NCBI GenBank assembly: GCA_020630335.1
Contig: JAHDBN010000006.1
Coordinates: 16,139-80,138 of the forward strand
Length of the DNA: 64,000 nucleotides
Source: Bacteriovoracaceae bacterium
GTDB lineage: Bacteria > Bdellovibrionota > Bacteriovoracia > Bacteriovoracales > Bacteriovoracaceae
Reading direction: 5' to 3'
The first letter of the stretch is position 1. Each line of letters opens with the position of its first letter. Below the pieces are notes generated by a model. The model ran no database searches, had not been told where the DNA came from, and was given only the letters and a program-made list of their open reading frames with translations. Below are positions 44,453-53,334 of this stretch, in pieces. A program made the translations under genes and the position numbers.

Positions 44453-45889
44453 CTAATTAAGCTCACTCACGAAATCAGATTCCCAAAGGCCCAAGATAGT
44501 TCTATTCCCCATAATGAGAAAGACTGATTCTTCATTTGCTAAGTCATCTATATATTTTCTTAACTCTGAGAGTTCAGATGTTGCCCAAGTGGGAATGTCA
44601 AAAGAATTATGAATATCTTCTGCTAATTTTTTATAGTCTAGGTTTTCAAATTGTTTTGCATTTGTATTCAACTTCGGATTAGCAACTATAACGGCACTAG
44701 CATTCTTAAAAGAATCTATGAAAGACTCTTGAAAAGCAGTACTTCTAGAAGTTGAAGTACTTGGCTCGATGACAGTAAAGATTTTTTTTCCTGGATATTT
44801 TTTTTCAATCGCACTAATTGTTAGTTCCACCGATGTGGGATGATGAGCAAAATCATCAATGACGAAAGATTCTTTATATTTACCTCTGTATTCCTGTCGT
44901 CTTTTGACATTGCTTAAGTTCTTCACAGCATCTTTTATTTGTTCATAATTGAAACCATTTTGAAAACAAAAAAGAATGCAAGAAGTAATATTAAGAATAT
45001 TATGAAAACCTATCATGCTTGTTTCAAAGTTTAGGGTTTTATTATTATAAGTTAACTCGAAAGTTGTTTTACCTTCAGATGTTTGAACATTTTGAGGGCC
45101 AATCTCTGAATTAGCTCCATAATAAAGAGTCGGTATCTCTGATGTTTTCTTAGACACATTTACGACTGAAGAATAATCACTATTTCCAATAAAGTGAGTA
45201 ATCTTAGGCATCACTTCTGAGAACTCATCTTCAATAGACTGCAAAGTAGGATAAATATCAGCATGATCATATTCTAAAGAAGTCAGTACTAATTGATCTA
45301 TATGATACTGTCTAAGCTTTGCTATTTTTTGAAAATACGCACTATCATATTCATCTGATTCAATGACAAAGAACTTCCCTTTTCCTATCGCAGCAGGTGG
45401 TCTATCTAATAAAACTCCACCAACTAAATACCCTGGATCTTCTCCTAAAAAATCTAAGATTTGCGTTAAATAATAAGTGGTCGTTGTCTTCCCATGAGTT
45501 CCTGCAATTCCTACTACAGTTCTATCTTTTAAAACTAACTCTCCAAGCAAACATGGAAAAGAAGTAAAAGGAATGCCAGTTTCTTCTAACATTCTTGCAT
45601 CATCACTATTTCTTCCAACTGAATTGCCTACAACAATTAAGTCGTAATCTTTTAATAAATCTTCAGTCACCTCAGATAAATTGAAGCATTCAATGTTTTG
45701 ATCTTTTAAATAATTTCCCATAGGTGGGAAAAAAGCATTATCAGCTCCAGCAATTTGTTTACCTGACTCTTTCATAAGAATTGCACAAGTTCCCATGCCC
45801 ATTCCACAGATCCGATAAAAGAAAATCTTATTAATCTTAGATTTATTTAAGGTGATTTGCTCTGCATCCCAGAAGTTCTTTAAATTCAT
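44453..45889 (-). CDS. mpl: UDP-N-acetylmuramate:L-alanyl-gamma-D-glutamyl-meso-diaminopimelate ligase
   Basis: This Mur ligase reattaches recycled murein tripeptide to UDP-MurNAc. The start RICGMGMGTCAILM, the Mur ATP site GIAGTHGKTTTTYYL, ESDEYDSAYF and the late DDFAHHPTSVELTI are Mpl-type rather than MurC-type. I use ATG 45889 (478 residues). A TTG six codons upstream would lengthen it. Recycling of murein peptides makes sense in an organism that digests other cells. It lies 43 bp after glyS, same strand. Confidence 0.93.
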   Translation of the reverse strand: MNLKNFWDAEQITLNKSKINKIFFYRICGMGMGTCAILMKESGKQIAGADNAFFPPMGNYLKDQNIECFNLSEVTEDLLKDYDLIVVGNSVGRNSDDARMLEETGIPFTSFPCLLGELVLKDRTVVGIAGTHGKTTTTYYLTQILDFLGEDPGYLVGGVLLDRPPAAIGKGKFFVIESDEYDSAYFQKIAKLRQYHIDQLVLTSLEYDHADIYPTLQSIEDEFSEVMPKITHFIGNSDYSSVVNVSKKTSEIPTLYYGANSEIGPQNVQTSEGKTTFELTYNNKTLNFETSMIGFHNILNITSCILFCFQNGFNYEQIKDAVKNLSNVKRRQEYRGKYKESFVIDDFAHHPTSVELTISAIEKKYPGKKIFTVIEPSTSTSRSTAFQESFIDSFKNASAVIVANPKLNTNAKQFENLDYKKLAEDIHNSFDIPTWATSELSELRKYIDDLANEESVFLIMGNRTILGLWESDFVSELN

Positions 45890-45932
45890 AGAATTTAATT
45901 CTAGCAAACTCTAAAGCGGCTTTTAAAGTAAA

Positions 45933-47249
45933 TTAGAGATTTTCAGCTAAATATCTGCTGATTTGATCCATTGGCACTCTTTCCTGAGTCATTAAGTCTC
46001 TATTTCTAATTGTCACACTATGATCTTCTTTTGAATCATAATCAACTGTTACGCAAAAAGGAGTTCCAATTTCATCTTGTCTTCTATATCTCTTACCAAT
46101 AGAACCAGCTGCATCATATTCAGCTTTATAAGTTTTATTAATATCATTGAAAATCTTTTCTCCAAGCTCTCCCAACCCATCTTTTTTCATTAGTGGAAGT
46201 ACACTTGCCTTAATAGGAGCTAAGGAACTTTTAATTTTTAGCACAGTTCTCTCTTCTCCCGAATCAGTTGTTTCTTTTCTATAAGCATCACATAAAACTG
46301 CAAGTAAGCATCTATCACAACCAACAGATGTTTCAACAACATAAGGAAGATATTTTGCATTATTATCTGCCTGATCAACATAATGAAGATTCTTTTTAGA
46401 AAATTCTTGATGTTGTTTCAAATCAAAGTCAGTTCTCGAATGAATTCCCTCCATCTCAGACCAACCGATTGGAAACTTATATTCTATATCAAAAGCAGAG
46501 TCTGCATAATGAGCAAGCTCACCATCTCCATGCTCATGAAACCTAAGATTAGATTCAGTTATTCCATTATCTAAGTGCCATTGCCAACGAGTTTCTTTCC
46601 ATTGCTTCATGAAATCTTGCTGGGTTCCTGGTTTAATAAAATACTGCATTTCCATTTGCTCAAACTCTCTGGTTCTAAAAATAAAATTTCCCGGAGTTAT
46701 TTCATTTCTAAAAGCTTTACCTATTTGAGCAATTCCAAAAGGTAATTTTTTTCTCATGCTATTTTGCACATTTAAAAAATTTACAAATATTCCCTGTGCA
46801 GTTTCTGGCCTTAAATATACTTTCGCAGAATCATCTTCCACTGGTCCCATTTTTGTAGAGAACATAAGATTAAATTGCCTTGGTTCTGTAAAAGAATTCT
46901 CAGCTTTGCAATTAGGGCAACCTTCTTTTAGATCGATTTTATCTTCTCTAAATCTTGCATTACATTCTTTACAGTCAACAAGTGGATCAGAAAAGTTATC
47001 AATATGACCAGAAGCTTTCCAGGTTTGAGGATGCATTAAGATTGCAGCATCAAGCCCCTCAACATCTTGTCTGTAAGTCATTGCTTTCCACCAAGATGAT
47101 TTAATATTGTTTTTTAACTCAGATCCAAGAGGCCCATAATCCCAGCAAGACCCAAGCCCTCCATAAATTTCAGAACTTTGAAAAATAAAGCCTCTTCTTT
47201 TACAAAGAGAAACTAACTCACTCATTGACTCTAATTTCTTCTCACTCAT
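45933..47249 (-). CDS. glyS: Glycyl-tRNA synthetase, single-chain type
   Basis: This 438-residue class II enzyme is the single-chain alpha2 type found in Archaea, eukaryotes and some bacteria, not the alpha/beta (GlyQ/GlyS) type of most Proteobacteria. Motifs include [25 protein letters not shown] (motif 2 region), [21 protein letters not shown] and a C-terminal anticodon domain with [24 protein letters not shown]. Zinc-type cysteines occur in CKECNARF and CPNCKAEN. It is followed 3 nt later by nothing but the msbA-like gene upstream. Confidence 0.95.
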   Translation of the reverse strand: MSEKKLESMSELVSLCKRRGFIFQSSEIYGGLGSCWDYGPLGSELKNNIKSSWWKAMTYRQDVEGLDAAILMHPQTWKASGHIDNFSDPLVDCKECNARFREDKIDLKEGCPNCKAENSFTEPRQFNLMFSTKMGPVEDDSAKVYLRPETAQGIFVNFLNVQNSMRKKLPFGIAQIGKAFRNEITPGNFIFRTREFEQMEMQYFIKPGTQQDFMKQWKETRWQWHLDNGITESNLRFHEHGDGELAHYADSAFDIEYKFPIGWSEMEGIHSRTDFDLKQHQEFSKKNLHYVDQADNNAKYLPYVVETSVGCDRCLLAVLCDAYRKETTDSGEERTVLKIKSSLAPIKASVLPLMKKDGLGELGEKIFNDINKTYKAEYDAAGSIGKRYRRQDEIGTPFCVTVDYDSKEDHSVTIRNRDLMTQERVPMDQISRYLAENL

Positions 47250-47252
47250 TTT

Positions 47253-48950
47253 TTATCCTATGCTTAAATCATATAATTTTTTATACTCACCATTTTTTAA
47301 AACTAATTCTTTATGGCTACCTCGCTCTGCAATCTCTCCGTTTTTCAAAAGTACTATTTCATCATAGTCTTTTATCGTATTGAGTCTATGAGCAATAGAT
47401 ATAATTGTCTTATTTTTTAGCAATTCATTAAGAGATTGGGAAATATTTCTTTCAGTTTCATTATCCAAGGCTGAAGTCGCTTCATCAAAAATATATATAG
47501 GAGCTTTCTTATTTAATGCCCTAACTAAACTTATTCGTTGGTTTTGACCTCCAGAGAAATTTCGCCCTCCCTCTTTTATCATTTCCTCTCCTGAACCATC
47601 CAAGAAATCAAGCTTCATTTTCTGTTTAATCTCTTTAAGATGATCATTTTTCCTTCTTCCTAATCGGATATTTTCTTCCAGAGAGTCTTCAATCAAGAAT
47701 CCTTTTTGATCAACATAAGAAAATAGAGACCTAAGCTCCCTTTTATTTATTTTTGAAATTTCCAAATCATCAATTAAAATCTCACCTGAATCAACCTCAT
47801 AGAGTCTCAACAATAAACTTAATACAGTAGACTTACCCGAACCTGAAGCACCAACAAGACCAACCTTGCTTCCTTTTTTTATAATCAAATTAAAGTTTTT
47901 TAACACAACTTCTGAATTATAGCTAAAACATACATTTTTAAATTCAATCGACTTGTTGAATTTAAGATTATGAGTATCCTCGCTATTTTCATCTTCAATA
48001 TCTAAATCAAGTAACGAATAAATTCTATCTGCTGAAGCTCTCGCTTGATTAAGCCCTACGTTTGCAATATTGATTTTTTTTATAGGTTCTAAAAATAAAG
48101 CCAATGCTGCTACAAAACTCATGAACTCACTTGTTGTTAACTCGCCAGCTTGAATCCTAAGAAAAGCAAAAATAATAATCCCAATAAGAGCACATACTCC
48201 CACCAGTTCAACTGAGGGTTTAGAATGTTCCTCATAGGAGATTGCTTTAACTCTGGACTCTAAGAACTCTTTATTTTTATTTTTATATTTCTCTAGAAAT
48301 TTTTCTTCTACGTTGTAAATCTTAATTGGAATAATCCCAAAAATAATCTCATTCATTTGCTCCGTTAGTTCACCCATTATATTTTGAGCTCTTCTAGTAT
48401 GTTTTTTTATTTTCTTCCCAGTATAACTTAAAATTAAAACGACTATCGGGATAATTGCGAAAACAAAGAGTGTTAATTTCCAATCATGATAAATTGCAAC
48501 ACCTAATAAAACTATTGCAGAAATAGGCTCTCTGAAAATATTTGAAGCAAAATTCATAGAGAGTGCGAAAGAATTTGTATCAAAAATCCCTATCGAAACT
48601 AACTCTCCTGATTTATATTTACTGATTTCTCTATAGGGCCTTAAGCTTATAGATGAATAAATTTTTTCTCTTATAGTACAAGCAGCATCCTCTACAATAT
48701 TTCTTAAATTCCCATAATGAAAAACTCTAAAAACAACAACTAATCCTTGTGAGAAGCAAAGGATTAAGCATTTTTCAATCAAGCCATTTGCATGTTGTGT
48801 TCCATCAAAAATGAAATCAAATATTTCTTTAATATAAAATGCCTGAAAACCTTTTAACAAAGCAATAGGAATACCAAGAACAAGAGAAAAAATAAAAAGA
48901 ACTTTATTTTTTTGTATAAATGGATAGATTTTTTTTAAGGTTTCAAACAT
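47253..48950 (-). CDS. MsbA-like lipid/drug ABC exporter
   Basis: This 565-residue homodimer-type half-transporter has six membrane helices (1-300) and a canonical nucleotide-binding domain. Walker A is GASGSGKST, the signature FSGGQNQR, Walker B IYIFDEA and the switch His is in IAHRL. The MsbA-like EPISAIVLLGVAIYHDWKLTLFVFAIIP stretch and length fit a lipid A flippase. Unlike the ABC pair at 6191-9524 it has complete motifs. It ends 3 nt before glyS. Confidence 0.88.
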   Translation of the reverse strand: MFETLKKIYPFIQKNKVLFIFSLVLGIPIALLKGFQAFYIKEIFDFIFDGTQHANGLIEKCLILCFSQGLVVVFRVFHYGNLRNIVEDAACTIREKIYSSISLRPYREISKYKSGELVSIGIFDTNSFALSMNFASNIFREPISAIVLLGVAIYHDWKLTLFVFAIIPIVVLILSYTGKKIKKHTRRAQNIMGELTEQMNEIIFGIIPIKIYNVEEKFLEKYKNKNKEFLESRVKAISYEEHSKPSVELVGVCALIGIIIFAFLRIQAGELTTSEFMSFVAALALFLEPIKKINIANVGLNQARASADRIYSLLDLDIEDENSEDTHNLKFNKSIEFKNVCFSYNSEVVLKNFNLIIKKGSKVGLVGASGSGKSTVLSLLLRLYEVDSGEILIDDLEISKINKRELRSLFSYVDQKGFLIEDSLEENIRLGRRKNDHLKEIKQKMKLDFLDGSGEEMIKEGGRNFSGGQNQRISLVRALNKKAPIYIFDEATSALDNETERNISQSLNELLKNKTIISIAHRLNTIKDYDEIVLLKNGEIAERGSHKELVLKNGEYKKLYDLSIG

Positions 48951-48961
48951 GCAAGAAGAGT

Positions 48962-49489
48962 TTACTCTTGATTATTACACATCTCATATTTTTTAAATAA
49001 AAAGAGATTTGAATTTTCTACATGTTTTTTTACTTTTGTATATAAATCAGCATCGCTAGCAAGAGTTCCAAGAAAACTACAAAACAATGTTTTCTCAGCC
49101 CTATCAATAGCTTTTTGTTGATTCTCTAACTGTGAAGCATTTGCGGTCGGCTTCTCATCTTGTTGCTTCCAAGAAACAATGTCGTATTTTGTCTCTCTCG
49201 GCCATCCCATAAGATGCTCATTATAGAAAAGAACAACTTTTTTATTTTCTAAATTAAAAAGCTCTTGAGCAACAGCATCATCTTTTACCGAAAAAAAGAA
49301 AGTCAGTTGTTCTCCAAAACCTTCATCTAATGTTCCCTCCCAGGTTTTCAGAACCTTACCTTTCTGAGAAATCTTCGTAAGATTCCCTACTCTTTTTCCT
49401 TTAGAATAAACATAATCAAAAAGAATAAACTTTGCTGCAATACCTGCAACTATTAAGATAATAAAAAATAAAAACAAAAACTTTTTCAT
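48962..49489 (-). CDS. Conserved membrane-anchored protein of unknown function
   Basis: This 175-residue protein has an N-terminal membrane helix (FLFLFFIILIVAGIAAKFILF), then VYSKGKRVGNLTKISQKG and VLKTWEGTLDEG. I recall this last pattern in a conserved family of small envelope proteins in several Proteobacteria and Bacteroidetes, which has no known function. The C-terminal half is lineage-specific. Its start codon directly follows a terminator-like hairpin whose GGGG arm may serve as ribosome site. The msbA-like gene follows 11 nt later. Confidence 0.75.
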   Translation of the reverse strand: MKKFLFLFFIILIVAGIAAKFILFDYVYSKGKRVGNLTKISQKGKVLKTWEGTLDEGFGEQLTFFFSVKDDAVAQELFNLENKKVVLFYNEHLMGWPRETKYDIVSWKQQDEKPTANASQLENQQKAIDRAEKTLFCSFLGTLASDADLYTKVKKHVENSNLFLFKKYEMCNNQE

Positions 49490-49544
49490 AAAAAAACCCC
49501 AAAAAGATATTTTCTTATTTTATTGAGAAAAAACCGTTTTGGGG
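49490..49544 (-). terminator. Terminator-like hairpin between the histone and the next gene
   Basis: On the minus strand CCCCAAAA pairs with TTTTGGGG across a loop of about 30 nt and is followed by six T. The T run touches the next start codon (ATG at 49489). The GGGG arm is the only candidate ribosome site for that gene, so this may be an attenuator rather than a plain terminator. Confidence 0.6.
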
Positions 49545-49564
49545 AATATATTTTATTAAGGAAA

Positions 49565-49756
49565 TTAGCTAGCCATAATATCGTAAGGTCTGATTGTCTT
49601 TCTTCCATTAGCCTTACATTTTTTTTGAGCTTGATCTACATACCAGTGAACCATTTCGTTCATAGCTTCTAAAGCATCAGAAGATACATTAAATCCTTTA
49701 CCTTTTAGAGCTTCTTTAGTTTTTGATCCTACTAATAACATTTCTTTCTTTGCCAT
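49565..49756 (-). CDS. Bacterial histone-fold protein
   Basis: This 63-residue basic protein is a single histone fold. Helix 2 runs through SSDALEAMNEMVHWYVDQAQKK and the hallmark ANGRKTIRPYDI matches the archaeal HAGRKTIKAEDI; the third helix is truncated as in the Bdellovibrio protein Bd0055. Bd0055-type histones are reported to bind DNA as dimers and bend or coat it. A strong ribosome site (AAAGGAGAGG) and its own promoter suggest high expression. It is monocistronic, with a terminator-like hairpin just after it. The N-terminal segment is short (about nine residues). Confidence 0.93.
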   Translation of the reverse strand: MAKKEMLLVGSKTKEALKGKGFNVSSDALEAMNEMVHWYVDQAQKKCKANGRKTIRPYDIMAS

Positions 49757-49811
49757 AACCTCTCCTTTATTGGTTTTCTAAGCTGTTTAAGCTGCTTTGT
49801 TAACAATTCAG

Positions 49812-49839
49812 ATTTTAGAGAGAATTCACTAAATTTCAA
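49812..49839 (-). promoter_or_regulatory. Candidate promoter of the histone gene
   Basis: On the minus strand TTGAAA (49839-49834), a 16-nt spacer and TAAAAT (49817-49812) lie 55 bp before the histone ATG. The recO gene ends about 24 bp further upstream. Confidence 0.5.
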
Positions 49840-49862
49840 GAGCTAACTTAGAAATAGAAATT

Positions 49863-50612
49863 TTAGCCGCCAAATATAAACTGAGATGATTTAATATGGT
49901 CTTGATTTAGCTGAAATTGCTGGAGCAAATAAGTATAGATTTGCTTCGTCATGGAAATGTCTACCTCAATAAATTCTTTGTACTCTTTGTAACTCGTCTT
50001 TAAAACTTTTAAGAAAAACTCTTGCTCAAAAGCTTGCTGAGTAGTCGAACTACAATCAAGGCAATCAAACCTGCCTTCTAATAATTTAAATCTTCCTGCA
50101 AGCTTTAAATCTTTCTCACAAGTTGCACAGCTTACCAAGTCAGGAAAAATCCCTAAGTAATAAATTAATTTCCCTAGAAACAAACTACAAAAAGAAGCAA
50201 TCTTTAAATTTTTGCTTTCACTTGCTTTTTCAAGATAAAAGCTAGCATTAGAAAGAAGATTATATAACTCTCCAACTTCTTTACCTTGATTTAAATTATC
50301 TTCGATCGAAACGTGTGTAATTAACTCACAAAAAAAATTTAAAAGAAAAAATGCTTTATAATCTTTTTCTATACTCTTATGCTGCCAATGCCCTTTCCAT
50401 TCTTTGCAATTAAACATTTGAGACTTAGAACTACTCAAAGTGACAAGCAATGCATTTCCTAATTGTATATTACTAGGCTTTTGCTTCGCTCCGCCGCCTC
50501 TTCCTCCATAAAAAAGTACTGTCTTCTTCTCTCCAGTTTCTAAGAGCACATCAGAAATAATATGTCGATCTTGAAATATTTTTTTATTTAAAACAAGTAC
50601 TTTGCAATGCAT
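49863..50612 (-). CDS. recO: DNA repair protein RecO
   Basis: This 249-residue protein acts in RecFOR recombination, annealing single strands and loading RecA. The N-terminal OB fold has KVLVLNKKIFQDRHIISDVL...LFYGGRGGG. The C-terminal zinc-finger module is CATCEKDL and FDCLDC. Length is normal for the family. It starts inside the last codons of a small helicase gene (29-bp overlap), so the two are probably co-translated. Confidence 0.88.
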   Translation of the reverse strand: MHCKVLVLNKKIFQDRHIISDVLLETGEKKTVLFYGGRGGGAKQKPSNIQLGNALLVTLSSSKSQMFNCKEWKGHWQHKSIEKDYKAFFLLNFFCELITHVSIEDNLNQGKEVGELYNLLSNASFYLEKASESKNLKIASFCSLFLGKLIYYLGIFPDLVSCATCEKDLKLAGRFKLLEGRFDCLDCSSTTQQAFEQEFFLKVLKTSYKEYKEFIEVDISMTKQIYTYLLQQFQLNQDHIKSSQFIFGG

Positions 50613-51537
50613 GAAAAAACATAACTCCTATTTCAAAAAAATTCATCTTCTTCGCTTCTATAAAGTTATCATCTCTAAAGTAAACATTAAAATCTTCACC
50701 ACGTCTTCCGGCCCTAGAAAGCATTTGATTAAAAAACTTTCGGTCTCCTAACTCATAAGAGATGATTGCTGTATTTATCTCAGGGAGATTTACACCATGA
50801 CTCAATACTGTAGTTGCAACAAAGAATTGTACATCGTCCTTCTTTTCTAGTGAAAACTGATAGGCTTCGCCTCCGACACATCCCAAAGAGCTTATCCCCA
50901 TCCTCCTTGCCCAATCTAAATATTCGTTCACTTTTCTTCTGTATTTAACAAATAGAATTACTCTTCCTATTCTCAACCTACTCAATATTAATATTTTTAG
51001 TAAAATCTTATTATCTGAAACTTTATACGCACCCAATGGATTATTCTTAAGCTTCATATTTCCAAGATCAAGCATATAGTTATGAGAAAAAGTCAGTGCC
51101 GTATCTAGTTTGAACTTTTTTATTAACTCATCATCCATAGTCGCACTCAAAGATAAACAATTATTGAATATTGAAAAAGTTTCATCTCTAAATTTCTTTA
51201 AGCTATCTCGAAAACTGTCCCAAAGATAAAAAAGATGAACTTCATCTATAATTAAGAGATCATTTTCTTTTATGGAAAAATTATTTAATCTTGCCAAGAA
51301 ATTTTCAACCGTGCCCGCATAAATCTTAAAATTATTGCCATCATCTAAGTAAAGCTCATCTTTTGAAAATTTTCCTTTAAACTCTTCAGCTAAAGCTCTA
51401 AGAGGAGAAATATAATAAATTTTTCCTTGATAATTTTTATAAATATCAAGAATCATTCTAGTTTTACCCCAAGCAGGAGGAGCCAAAAAAAGAAGAGATA
51501 TATTTTTTATTTCTAATAATTGTTGTACTGAAATCAC
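50584..51537 (-). CDS. Compact SF2 DEAD/DEAH-box helicase
   Basis: This 317-residue protein holds only the two RecA-like lobes. Motif I is APPAWGKT (19-26), motif II DEVH (98-101), motif III SAT (131-133) and motif VI QMLSRAGRRGE near 271-281. Domain length is about half of most SF2 helicases and there are no accessory domains. Motif VI (SRAGRRG) is of the Ski2/Brr2-like or archaeal Hel308-like type. The overlap with recO suggests a recombination-repair role. It starts at ATG 51537 and diverges from nfu; the region between carries a promoter for nfu. Confidence 0.82.
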   Translation of the reverse strand: MISVQQLLEIKNISLLFLAPPAWGKTRMILDIYKNYQGKIYYISPLRALAEEFKGKFSKDELYLDDGNNFKIYAGTVENFLARLNNFSIKENDLLIIDEVHLFYLWDSFRDSLKKFRDETFSIFNNCLSLSATMDDELIKKFKLDTALTFSHNYMLDLGNMKLKNNPLGAYKVSDNKILLKILILSRLRIGRVILFVKYRRKVNEYLDWARRMGISSLGCVGGEAYQFSLEKKDDVQFFVATTVLSHGVNLPEINTAIISYELGDRKFFNQMLSRAGRRGEDFNVYFRDDNFIEAKKMNFFEIGVMFFHALQSTCFK

Positions 51538-51548
51538 TATCTGATGAC

Positions 51549-51577
51549 TTGCAAAAACTGAATAAACATTCTAATTT
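51549..51577 (+). promoter_or_regulatory. Candidate promoter of nfu
   Basis: TTGCAA (51549-51554), a 17-nt spacer and TAATTT (51572-51577) lie 30 bp before the nfu start. A GAGGAGA ribosome site follows at about 51596-51602. Confidence 0.55.
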
Positions 51578-51607
51578 GTAAGTACTTGAATTCACGAGGA
51601 GATATCT

Positions 51608-51862
51608 ATGATGCGTAAAATAGAAAAAATTTTTGATGCTCAAGTAAGACCTGTTCTTGCTCAACATGGTGGAGATATTGAATTAATGGATTATGACAAT
51701 GATATTCTATATATTGCATTTAAAGGTGGATGCCAGGGTTGCTCAAGTGCTAGTGCAACTCTTAGAGATGGTGTCGAAAAAATCTTAATGGAGAAGTTTC
51801 CTGAAATTGAAAAAATTGTCGACATGACAAATCATGCTGATGGCCAAAATCCCTATATGTAA
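51608..51862 (+). CDS. NifU C-terminal domain Fe-S scaffold/carrier
   Basis: This 84-residue protein consists of the Nfu domain only. The cluster ligands are in GGCQGCSSA (CxxC), and the protein starts FDAQVRPVLAQHGGDIELMD as in plain NifU-C proteins. It should carry [4Fe-4S] clusters to client enzymes, several of which are encoded in this window (QueG, the ferredoxin-like domain of pyruvate kinase, possibly RicT). Two Met codons in a row (51608, 51611) are alternative starts. Its stop shares a base with the next start (TAATG). Confidence 0.93.
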   Translation: MMRKIEKIFDAQVRPVLAQHGGDIELMDYDNDILYIAFKGGCQGCSSASATLRDGVEKILMEKFPEIEKIVDMTNHADGQNPYM

Positions 51863-52369
51863 TGATTACTCTCAAAAAACCTACACTAAGCGATCAAACT
51901 GAATACTATAAAGCTCACAAAATCATGCAAAAAGAAGATTTTGATTTTGCCTTCGACCTAAATACTTTTGAATCTTTTACTGAATATTTGAAGAGAAATC
52001 AAGAACTTGAAAAAGGAATAAACTTAAAACACATGGTTCCTGCAAGTTTTTTGGGTATCCTACAGTGAAAGCAATAATCTTGTTGGACGAATTTCTCTAA
52101 GACATAGCCTGAACGATTTTCTTAAAAAAATTGGTGGGCATATTGGATACTGCATTCTTCCTGAATATCGTCAAAAAGGGTATGCCTCTGAAGCCTGTAG
52201 ACAGGGATTAGTATACCTCAAGGAAAACCTTAAGATCAAAAGAGCTTTAATTACTTGCTCCCCAGACAATAAAGGTTCGATTAAAGTTATCCAGAAAAAT
52301 AGTGGTGTTTTCGAAAATCAGATAAACCATGAAGGTGTTATTAAGAATCGATATTGGGTAGAATTATAA
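51862..52369 (+). pseudogene. GNAT acetyltransferase interrupted by a +1 frameshift at T6
   Basis: The first frame starts at 51862 and stops at 52068 after 68 codons. The second frame continues with FWVSYSESNNLVGRISLRH, GGHIGYCILPEYRQKGYASEA and ends at 52369, together giving a full GNAT protein of about 168 residues. The junction is a T run at 52047-52052; removing one T joins HMVPASF to WVSY in the expected frame. The reason may be a sequencing error, a recent pseudogene, or programmed slippage. The acetyl-CoA-binding pattern RQKGYA is in the second part. Substrate unknown. Confidence 0.8.
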
Positions 52370-52371
52370 AG

Positions 52372-53334
52372 CTACATCCAGCTTAGTTTCAAAGGCATCT
52401 CTTTAAAAAACTTTGCTCCCGCAGATTTTTCTTTTCTTACTTCATAAAAGTTTGAAATCACTTTGTTGGTAAAGATATTTTCAGGAATATCCTCCATGAC
52501 CTCCAAGGAGGAAACTACATTATTTTCTGGGAAAACCTTGAAAATAAAGTTCACTCCAGTTTTAAAAATTTCTGATCTCGCCGATCCATTGATACATTCA
52601 AATCTTTCAATATAGATCTGCGAGATTTGATCTTTCTTTCTTTTTTTAAAGATTTTAAAATAAATAAAAGATAGTGCTTTGCTCCGAAAAGATTTCGCTT
52701 TAAATTGCATAGTATTTTTTTCATTGTGTGCGACGTGAAGAGAACCTACTTTTATTCCTTTATTAAAGACTTCTATTTCCTTTCCATTCAATTCACAACT
52801 GTACCTTCTATTTTTCAAAGAAAAAAAAGGGAAAAAATAGTGATATGATTTGAAATCAAAATGTTTCTCATACTTTATATCATTTAATTTTCTAGAAAAA
52901 AACTTCAATGCTTTTTCATTTTTAGATAATACTATTGAATAAAATCTCTCAATCTCTTTTAATTCTTCTATATTATTTTTTTCTTTAATTAAACTAGAAT
53001 AAACTTCTCTAAAACACAGTAACCCACGTCTTTCTCTTGGCCTCACTCTTAACTCACAAAGATAACCAAGAGTTCTTTCTTCTCCTAGTATAAACTCTTT
53101 TCTTACTACAATAGTTCCTGAAACTACGATCTCTTCTTTTTCCCAGTAAACAATCGTATACCTTTTATCTTCATTCTCTTGATTAAAAAGATAATCTCTT
53201 TTTAAATTAATTGAGAGATCAAAGTCACTTGTTTCCATTTTTTGAGTTTCAAAAAAGCATCTATATTTCTCTTCATCTGATTCTTTTAAGAAAGCAACAT
53301 TAGGGAAACTCTCTAAGAATTTTACAAGATTCAT
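52372..53334 (-). CDS. GNAT-like acyltransferase of unknown substrate
   Basis: This 320-residue protein has an N-terminal GNAT-like core (1-170): YTIVYWEKEEIVVSGTIVVR is the central strand pair and YLCELRVRPRERRGLLCFRE the acyl-CoA-binding site, followed by FYSIVLSKNEKALKFFSRK. The C-terminal 150 residues are not recognisable; they include a basic patch KKRKKDQ and ENEK-rich loops. It starts one base after the desaturase-GNAT fusion ends, so the two are one operon and probably act on the same substrate. Confidence 0.72.
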   Translation of the reverse strand: MNLVKFLESFPNVAFLKESDEEKYRCFFETQKMETSDFDLSINLKRDYLFNQENEDKRYTIVYWEKEEIVVSGTIVVRKEFILGEERTLGYLCELRVRPRERRGLLCFREVYSSLIKEKNNIEELKEIERFYSIVLSKNEKALKFFSRKLNDIKYEKHFDFKSYHYFFPFFSLKNRRYSCELNGKEIEVFNKGIKVGSLHVAHNEKNTMQFKAKSFRSKALSFIYFKIFKKRKKDQISQIYIERFECINGSARSEIFKTGVNFIFKVFPENNVVSSLEVMEDIPENIFTNKVISNFYEVRKEKSAGAKFFKEMPLKLSWM

